Shown: piece after piece, positions 57,286 through 64,000 of the stretch
Layout of the letters: the number at the start of each line of letters is the position of its first letter
Position numbering within the stretch: position 1 is the stretch's first letter
Source of the DNA: Hydractinia symbiolongicarpus
Taxonomy: Eukaryota > Cnidaria > Hydrozoa > Anthoathecata > Hydractiniidae
Assembly: GCF_029227915.1 (NCBI RefSeq)
Contig: NC_079877.1
Span: forward strand, 20,423,851 to 20,487,850
Reading direction: 5' to 3'
Length of the DNA: 64,000 nucleotides
Translations under genes and position numbers: made by a program
The notes under the pieces: generated by a model
Databases searched by the model: none
What the model was told of the DNA's origin: nothing
Seen by the model: only the letters and a program-made list of their open reading frames with translations

Positions 57286-58260
57286 ATGATTGGGTTAGAA
57301 CTTACGTAAAAGGTTTAGCATGTAACGCACACCATAAAGTTAAGCCAATTCACATTTTTTTAACAGGAAGTGCAGGTTGTGGAAAGTCCCATTTAATAAC
57401 AACAATTTCTGACATGCTAAATAAAGCACTTTCCTATCGTGCAGGAAACTTAGAAAAGGATAAAATTCTCATTTTAGCACCAAGCGGTGTTGCTGCCATT
57501 AATATAGAGGGAAATACAATACATTCAGCCTTAGGTATACCAGCGGATAGAAATTTCACTAAAAATATTTCTAAGTTAAGTGATAAAAAGAAATATATGC
57601 TGCGAAACAAGCTTTTAGAACTAAGCGTTATTGTAATAGATGAAATCTCAATGGTTTCAAACAAGCTACTTTTACATATTCATCAACGGCTAACCGAAAT
57701 ATTTGGATGCGCAGATGACATTCCATTTGTAGGAATATCTGTTATAGCATGTGGCGATTTTTACCAACTTCCACCAATTCAAGCAAGGCCAGTTTACGCA
57801 GAATACAAAGATGCATTGTTAAATCTTTCACATTGCTGGAAGCATATTAAGATTGCTGAACTAACGGAAGTTATGAGACAGCGTGGTGATCAACATTTGA
57901 TTGAATTATTAAACAATATCAGAGTGGGAAAATTAGAAACGCGACACAAAGATTTACTAAAATCTAAATTTATTTCACCAAATGACCCACATTACCCCAA
58001 AAATGCAATTCATATATTTGCTGAAAATCAACCCGCCTCTGAGCATAACAAAAAAATGCTTAATAGCATAACATCGGACGAAATAAATATCGAAGCTATT
58101 GACAAAATTCCAGAAAATATACCCGTACAATTAGTCCAAAATTTTAATTCTCGCACTCAAATGGAAACAGGTGGACTTGCGCGAAACCTTCTGCCAAAAC
58201 TTCATGCAAAAGTCATGTTGACGTCAAATATTGATGTGATAAACTCATTAACGGACAGAT
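57279..58260 (+). pseudogene. Helitron PIF1-family helicase, N-terminal part
   Basis: Walker A is FLTGSAGCGKSHL (residues about 27-39 of this frame). LAPSGVAAINIEGNTIHSAL (motif Ia region), VIVIDEISMVSNKLL (Walker B with DEIS), GISVIACGDFYQLPPIQARP (motif III) and LTEVMRQRGD (motif IV region) follow in the PIF1/Helitron order. The frame is lost near 58235, where the conserved 'D-x-L-I-N-G-x-I-G' block switches frame ('gataaactcattaacggacagataggtac'). Confidence 0.88.
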
Positions 58261-59359
58261 AGGTACTGTTCATCGGTTGAAAACCGATAGCTCAGGAAAT
58301 GTAACAAGAATATATTTGAAAATGGAAGACATATATACTGGACTTAAAGCTATGAGAACAGATCCATATGCTATTCAAGAAAATGTTGTTCCAATTAATA
58401 GAGTAGAGAAAGAAATCAAATTTAACAAACATAATCCATCTTCAGCTTCTATGAAACGGCTGCATTTCCCATTAATGCTGTCATGGGCCTGTACTGTTCA
58501 CAAGGTTCAAGGAAAAACGTTTGATAAAATTGTTGTCTGTTTTGATTTATTAAAACAACGAGCCTTTCACTCAGGACAAATATATGTTGCATTAAGTCGA
58601 GTCACAAGTTTAGACGGTTTATACCTAACGGGTACATTTGCTAAGTCAACCATTAAGTCAGACACACGAGCAACAGAGCAATACAATTACATGCGAGAAC
58701 ATTCAAAATTGACACAAAAAGAAACTGGTGTAATTAGCGAAAATTCTATTATGGTCACTTTGCTTAATACAAGATCCTACAACAAGCATAAAAACGATAT
58801 TAGGTCCGACCGCGTTCTCATGGAAAGTGATTTATTATGCCTAACGGAAACTCAGATACCATTGAACTCACATTTCGACTCAAAACTAGATTACTTTACT
58901 TTAATTCCAAACAACAATGTGGACAAATTTTCTAGTCTTTTAGTTGGTCATAATGAAACTATAGAATTGTTTGATATTGTAAAAATTCCTGGTGCAATAT
59001 TTTTTAGAATGACAAAAAGAACGTTTCACGAAAACGCTATTAATGTTTTGCTTCTATATCGTAAAAATTCCCTCAATAGAGATGAGTCATTATACCTTAT
59101 TCAACATTTTTTGGGAAATGAAACTGTTGATATTATACTCGGAGATTTTAATGTGAATGCATTTAGCGATGAAAACTATTTCCTTGATTTTCTTACTGGA
59201 TATAAACAAGTCGTAACCTCGCCAACTCATATATCAGGTTCACTTATTGATCATGTCTATATCCGTGAGAATGTTTTAAATACTTTTAATGTCGAGACCT
59301 TCGTTAAAACTGTCTATTTCAGTGATCACGATGCAATCAGGCTTAAACTCTCTCTCTGA
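58236..59359 (+). pseudogene. Helitron helicase C-terminus fused to AP-type endonuclease
   Basis: The first part completes the helicase: DKLINGQIGTVHRLK, then LSWACTVHKVQGKTFDKIVV (motif V) and FHSGQIYVALSRVTSLDGLY (motif VI). It continues without a stop into an endonuclease/exonuclease/phosphatase fold: LLCLTETQIP (Glu), VDIILGDFNVNAFS (Asp, Asn), SGSLIDHVYI (Asp) and VYFSDHDAIRLKLSL (Asp-His) just before the stop at 59359. The same fusion is known from Helentrons, where the nuclease derives from CR1-like LINEs. All expected catalytic residues can be seen. Confidence 0.88.
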
Positions 59360-59840
59360 TTTGAAAAAAAACAACCTATGGAACATAAAATCTTTACAGA
59401 CGACTTCAAACAACTTTTTTCTTCGTGTTTTTAACCTCCTTTATTTTTTTTTGCATTTTAAACTTTTAAATTAATACTGTCCTCGATCGCAACGCATATA
59501 ATTGCTTTCCAACATGTTTGCTTAAGGCGGAAATCTTCAAGCCGCAGGGCTTCTTGTATCCTGTTAATATCAAGATGTTTATCTAAACTAATTTTGTTCG
59601 CTATATGCGCTATTACTGCTAAGAATGTAAAAAATGGGGGCGCAATCGTTCACGCTATCTTTGCCCAGCTCGAGTATAATGGGAGGCATGTAACTTCCTT
59701 AACATAATCGCTAAACCCAATATTGCCGAAATTGACCAATATGGAATCAATCCAGAAATTGTTGTGAAAAGAAAAAAAATAGACAAAAAAGGTTTTTCAG
59801 AAGTCAAGAAGGCAAAATCGCTTCACTTGTTGACTTTTGT
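59360..59840. other. Helitron 3' untranslated region, end not located
   Basis: No gene. A 3' terminus with a clear hairpin and CTRR was not found in this stretch. The direct repeat at 59841-59910 is the first landmark beyond the stop codon. Confidence 0.4.
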
Positions 59841-59910
59841 CACCGCTACGCGGGGCGGAATCTTTAAAATCGCCTGATGATTTATAGATAGAGACAGCAC
59901 AGAGCCCGGA
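59841..59910 (+). repeat. Direct repeat downstream of the Helitron
   Basis: Partner of 46884-46977: 'caccgctacgcggggcggaatctttaaaatcgcc' then 'agagacagcacagagcccgga'. The middle part differs by a short AT-rich expansion in the upstream copy. Confidence 0.55.
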
Positions 59911-60489
59911 CGCTGCTAAGTTCGTGTCCATGCTAAAACCTCGGAAAATTTCCATTTTTGCAAAAGCCAATGAAGATGCTTCATTTTAATCTCTGTCAAT
60001 TTAATGACCAATCTGAACAGAGATGTGTACTCTTAGTGTAGCCAGAATATTCCGTGTACGGCCATGACTAACAGTGCTTACATTTTGTTGGTCGCCCCTT
60101 GCTGGTTTCTGGTTTGGTCGTAGTAGCTTTATTGATGTAGCTGGAAAGCTAGCTAAGCACTATTCGTGGATTTTATCAGGATAAGAATTATTTTATATTT
60201 AAGCGAGAAAGGTTTGCTGGCTAGCTAGCTATCCCAATTTTGGGTGCTGATTTGGATCTCCTTTTGGTTGATGCTGACATACCACTTTAAATAGTCGTGA
60301 AATTACTTACTTATTAGCTAGCTAGCTACACAAAGTAGTGCTTTGATTAGAGTGCGCCTTTTTTTCTTAAAGAGCCAGCAACAAAAAACCTTTGTCCTGC
60401 TTTGCGTATATAATTTTTTATGATGATGATGGTGTGCATATTTTACATGACTAGCCTCACAAACATCGAGGAATATATCCTGTCTATTA

Positions 60490-60727
60490 TTTCCAGGAAA
60501 GGCCATGGCTTAGATGGGGAGTCCTAGAGTGTTTAATGCTCATTTTGAGCTACCAGACAACTCTCTGCAACATCCAACAGCCCTCGCAGTGTGCCATCTC
60601 CCCAATTTCCCTCACATGGCTTGGGTTAACCCGGGGCTATGATAGCATTCACACGCCCATATCGAATCGCCACCAAGGGGAATTGAACCGTGCCAGAGTT
60701 ATAACCTCTAAGCTACTGCGCTATTGA
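60490..60727 (-). repeat. tRNA-derived SINE
   Basis: On the minus strand an A-box-like 'tagcgcagtagcttagagg' (about 60724-60706) is followed 18-20 nt later by a perfect B box GGTTCAATTCC (60689-60679), then by a tRNA-unrelated body reaching about 60490 ('gtgtgaatgctatcat', 'gggttaacccaagccatg', 'ggcacactgcgagggctgttgg'). That is the standard plan of a tRNA-headed SINE. The first nucleotides and the tail are not resolved. Confidence 0.6.
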
Positions 60728-60729
60728 AA

Positions 60730-62475
60730 ACAGCTAACTATTCTGTTACTGGTTAATTAAAAGTTCTCCGTGAGTGCCTAATTTGCTTCAAAATCTTTCT
60801 TGAACTCACACACAAAGTGTCAGAAAATATTTTTCTAAGATTTCTTAAAAAAAATTCACGAAAAGGACCATCGATTTATTAAATCCGCAATTTATTTTGT
60901 GTTTTTTATTTTAACTTGGTGAATTTAATTTGTCAATTTGAAATTTCAGAAGTTAGATATGTTCAACTTTTTGGATTTGTCAAACAAAACAATGACCAAT
61001 CAGTTTCCTCAAAATGAAAAATTGCAACTAATCAGACTCTCCGAAAATTTGTTGAATTTAATAAATCGATTTCGATAAAATAAATCTGGTATTACCCACA
61101 TGTTTCAAAATCATGTATCGCCTTATTCTTAGAACTTGATACTTACAACACAACTTCGTTTCATCAAGAAGAATCGTTTCGCATATTTTAAATACGTGAC
61201 TAATCCGATTTCCCGATTTTTCCGGATGTGACCCGAAAATTGGGGAAAAAACGCATTTTCGGGAAATTTTTGACTTTAACTTTTCATGCAATCTATATAA
61301 AAACCGGAAAATATGTTAAATAACTCCTATTTAGCTTTCAGAAATTTATAGAATGTAAAAATTCGCTCTAAGGTAATTGAATTTTAAGCAGATAGTGGAA
61401 TTTCGCACAAAATAGAAGCGTTTGATGACGTCGTAGAAAATGTGCTGACGCAAGCGAATTTTTATTGCTGCCATTTTGTTCTTTGTGTGACGTACTATAA
61501 GTGTGTCAAGTTTGATTCAATTTGGACAAGCCTATGAAAAGTTATTGACGAGGGGGGGTGGGGCGGAATCCGCCCCGGCCCCGGTCGAAATATGTTCGAA
61601 AACCCCGGACCGGACAGGGTTAATATTTTACTTGTTTAACAAAGATATCAAATACCAGCTTGATTAAATTTATATACATATAGTTATATATAATATACCT
61701 TGGGCATCACATAGCATTGATTTGTATCTTTTTTATCAAAATCCCTTTTCAAATCAAAGAGGCGAAGAGAAGTTAAAGAGACAAGAATTGAACAACCGGG
61801 TTTTAATGCAGTTGATAGTAAAATTGTATTATTGTTTCTCATATTTAAAACGTGCTTTCTTAGTCAGATCAGCTGTTATCTAACCATGCACCATCAGCAT
61901 TTTCAAAAAATCTTCAACAAGAGAGTATATAAATTTTGAAGGCCTAGATACTGAAATATTCAAATGCTAATGTATTTATTGCTGAATTAATTAACAATGA
62001 ACTACTCCATCATTCAAATTGAGCTCGTTCAGTATACGAATCTTCAAGTTTATACATAACAAGATTTGTATTCTGAAATTTCCAGAGTTTTCCTGATCAG
62101 TTTTAAAAATATCCAGTTAAACTGTTATTTTAGAATACTTCATAATAGGTTATAAAAATTTTATTTTTATTTTTTATTTATTGAGTTGTGTTTTAACATT
62201 GCGGTTTAGTTACAATAATAATTGAGAATTGGGATACTCAATGATTTGTTTACCCCAAAATTCTCCGTTTTCAACGTCTATACTTCAAATTTCAAAATCT
62301 TTCAGGCTAATGACGGAAATCGTCAAGGCCTGAAGTGTTAAGAAGCTGCTAATCGAAAGGGGACAGGGTATAAAACAATGCTCGAAGCAGAAAGGTGAGA
62401 CATGCGTAAAAAAAATCTAAAATATGGAATCTTGTGTTACTATTTTTCTAAACATTTACATGGGAACGTGAACAT
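60730..62475. other. No recognisable gene
   Basis: AT-rich sequence except for a G+C-rich patch at 61545-61620 with inverted repeats (ggggcggaatccgcccc; ggccccggtcga...), possibly the end of an unrecognised element. It is the 3' flank of the SLC4-type gene on the minus strand. Confidence 0.4.
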
Positions 62476-62479
62476 CGTA

Positions 62480-64000
62480 CTAATATACGTCGTCGGAAGT
62501 CGTAACATCGCTATCGTGATCCAACTCATGCAACTCTTCTTCTGTGAACAAATGTTTTAGCAACCACCTCAATGGCAACATCAACAGAATAAAAAAAGGG
62601 AAGGTCGGCGCTAAAATACTGTTCTTCACTGCTAGCACGATGACTAAGCAAAGTAATTGAATAGCGGTAAACAAATTAATTTTTCGCGTTTTTACTTTAC
62701 GAATATAATGTAAGTCAGGATGGTGGTTCGGCGGTATGAAAAGTAGTTTTATTCGTAATGATAAACGAAGATGCGATAAAGCCGTTACGCCAAGATACAA
62801 TAACACTCCCAACAGCACCGCGATTGGTATCGTTCTCAATATCGGTGCAAGAAGAACAGATAAGCCAATCATGAGATGGATTAATATGTTTGTTACTCTT
62901 TGCTCGATCACTCGAGTGACATGAGGTCGTGTACCTGGTGCATGATTATTACTAAATATGAAAAGCGAGTTTAAGTGTGCGATTGAATGAACTGGGCATG
63001 CACACATCCAAGGTATTCCAAAAATTGAACAAACGCTAACGAGTAGTCCCACCATTAGGAAATCTAGATTGTGCCCAGATCCCTTCAATAACTTATGAGC
63101 CTTGCGATCAACGATAGTTCCAGTCAGTTCAGTCTCCATAAACGAAATTATGGTTACCAGAAACGCTGGTACAATGGTGAAGATAATTTCAGCTACGGTT
63201 AAACTTCTTTTGCTCCCCATCATGTCAACGACCCATCCTCGTTTCCCTGGCGCAGTTGATGTAAAACCATCTGGGATATCAAGTTTTGGTGAATAGTTAT
63301 CTTTCATCAGGATATCGAAAATTAGGAAAATTAGCACAGAAAATACGATTCCAAAATCACTGAGTAATCTGCAAAACTGGAGCGGGAAGTATTGACTGTG
63401 CCTCAGTTGCAAAATATGGTGGCATAACAAACTGGTACCAAACAATAAAACAATCGTCATCAGCCCCAAACTGACGTTGTAGTCTCCTGAAGCATCGATA
63501 GTGGTCGTGTTACAGGGAAAGTTTATACCCAATGTTCCCGAAAGGTTCCCAAACTGTTGAGGTTCTAGCATGTTCCATACATAGCGAAAAGACTCATGAA
63601 TAAATACTGCGGATATTAAAGCCGAAATAACTTCTTCGGGGAACAGTGTAAAATACCGAACAAGATATGACAAATCAAGCGCTATAATAAGCGTGCACAG
63701 AATGGTGGTCCAAAAGCCTATCCATCCTCTCCACGGCAAAAACTCTACGTTGATTGTCTTCGAAAGGTGTTATATACTTTCTTCCATAATTAATAAAGGA
63801 CCAGTCGCACCAAGAATGATTAAAGGTTGACCTGCAAACCAACCGAATATAACGCCACATATGGACGTCGAACATATCATTTCAGAACTCCCAGCAATCC
63901 CTCTGTTTCGTGTGATAAAATGGCAGCAAATGTTATGGTAGGTGCAAGGAGTGAGAAGTATACGAAGATCAAGGCAACAAGGCATCGAAAGTTAAACGCG
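62480..64000 (-). CDS. SLC4-type anion exchanger, C-terminal membrane domain (partial; two lesions)
   Basis: Bicarbonate/chloride transport family of the plasma membrane. Minus-strand reading from the window edge: FVYFSLLAPTITFAAILSHE, CGVIFGWFAGQPLIILGATG, then RGWIGFWTTILC, VISALISAVFIHESF, SGHNLDFLMVGLLVSVCSIF, EQRVTNILIHLMIGLSVLLA, LLGVLLYLGVTALSHLRLSL, FIPPNHHPDLHYIRKVKTRK and a Glu/Asp-rich end DSDVTTSDDVY. The PPxxHPDxxYxxxVKT motif favours the anion-exchanger (SLC4A1-3-like) branch. 62480-63769 is open and intronless. A TAA at 63770-63772 stands where an aromatic residue is usual, and a one-base frameshift lies near 63880. The N-terminus is outside the window. It may be a retrocopy or young pseudogene, or the lesions may be sequence errors. 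Confidence 0.75.

Larger units (their letters stand above)
51643..59359 (+). mobile_element. Autonomous Helitron/Helentron-type element, decayed
   Basis: Coding parts in order: 2A plus protease-like region (51643-52268), basic repeats and Cys-rich region with the start of the Helitron N-domain (52269-53909), an inserted LINE (about 53910-55152), Rep HUH nuclease (55153-56538), linker (56539-57285), PIF1-family helicase (57279-59000 with a frameshift) and AP-type endonuclease (to 59359). A helicase-endonuclease fusion is known for Helentron/Helitron2-type elements. Lesions: TAG 51970, frameshift near 52255, the LINE insertion, TAA 56536, frameshift near 57260 and frameshift near 58235. Everything else reads coherently, so decay is recent. 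Terminal sequences were not identified with certainty. Confidence 0.88.

Overview
This is a eukaryotic, AT-rich genomic window with GT-AG introns, most introns short and a few of several kilobases. The gene content (myosin V, an SLC4 anion exchanger, a DCAF8-type WD40 exon) and the dense, varied transposon load (RTE-like and jockey/CR1-like LINEs, a Penelope-like element, a Helitron with an endonuclease, Tc1, a Harbinger-type MITE, tRNA-derived SINEs) suggest an invertebrate animal, probably a cnidarian and perhaps a hydrozoan. The species is an inference from gene and repeat flavour; nothing in the window proves it.

Layout: 1-5 kb holds interspersed repeats and a broken hAT-derived (KIAA1586/C17orf113-like) gene on the minus strand, split by a LINE. 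At 5.5 kb lies one DCAF8-like WD40 exon (minus). From 10.1 to 11.3 kb a decayed LINE carries a nested Harbinger-like MITE. From 13.0 to 13.8 kb there are three phase-consistent minus-strand exons of a ZSWIM/MULE-like gene. A LINE tail lies at 14.5 kb and a minisatellite at 15.9 kb. From 17.9 to 20.6 kb there is a dead Penelope-like element with direct terminal repeats, abutting a Tc1 transposase remnant (20.6-21.1 kb), followed by a decayed BEN-domain gene (21.2-22.2 kb).

The main host gene is an unconventional myosin V on the plus strand, 23199-46117. I could place 37 exons whose phases all agree and whose lengths sum to 5199 nt (1732 codons plus stop): motor, six IQ motifs, coiled coil and globular cargo-binding tail. 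Intron 3 was invaded by a Penelope-like fragment with a perfect 12-bp target duplication, and that fragment was later invaded by a nearly intact 3.1-kb RTE-like LINE.

From 46 to 62 kb the window is repeat territory: a tandem array of small Helitron-like units (50 kb; a sister array lies in the last myosin intron at 45.2-45.6 kb), then a large autonomous Helitron (51.6-59.4 kb). Its coding sequence begins with a 2A-like ribosome-skipping motif and a viral-deubiquitinase/OTU-like cysteine protease, continues through lysine-rich 17-residue repeats, a Cys-rich region, an HUH Rep and a PIF1 helicase, and ends in an AP-type endonuclease. It is disabled by stops, frameshifts and a LINE inserted in the Rep region. 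A tRNA-derived SINE lies near 60.6 kb. The window ends inside an intronless SLC4-type anion exchanger (minus) with one stop and one frameshift near the window edge.
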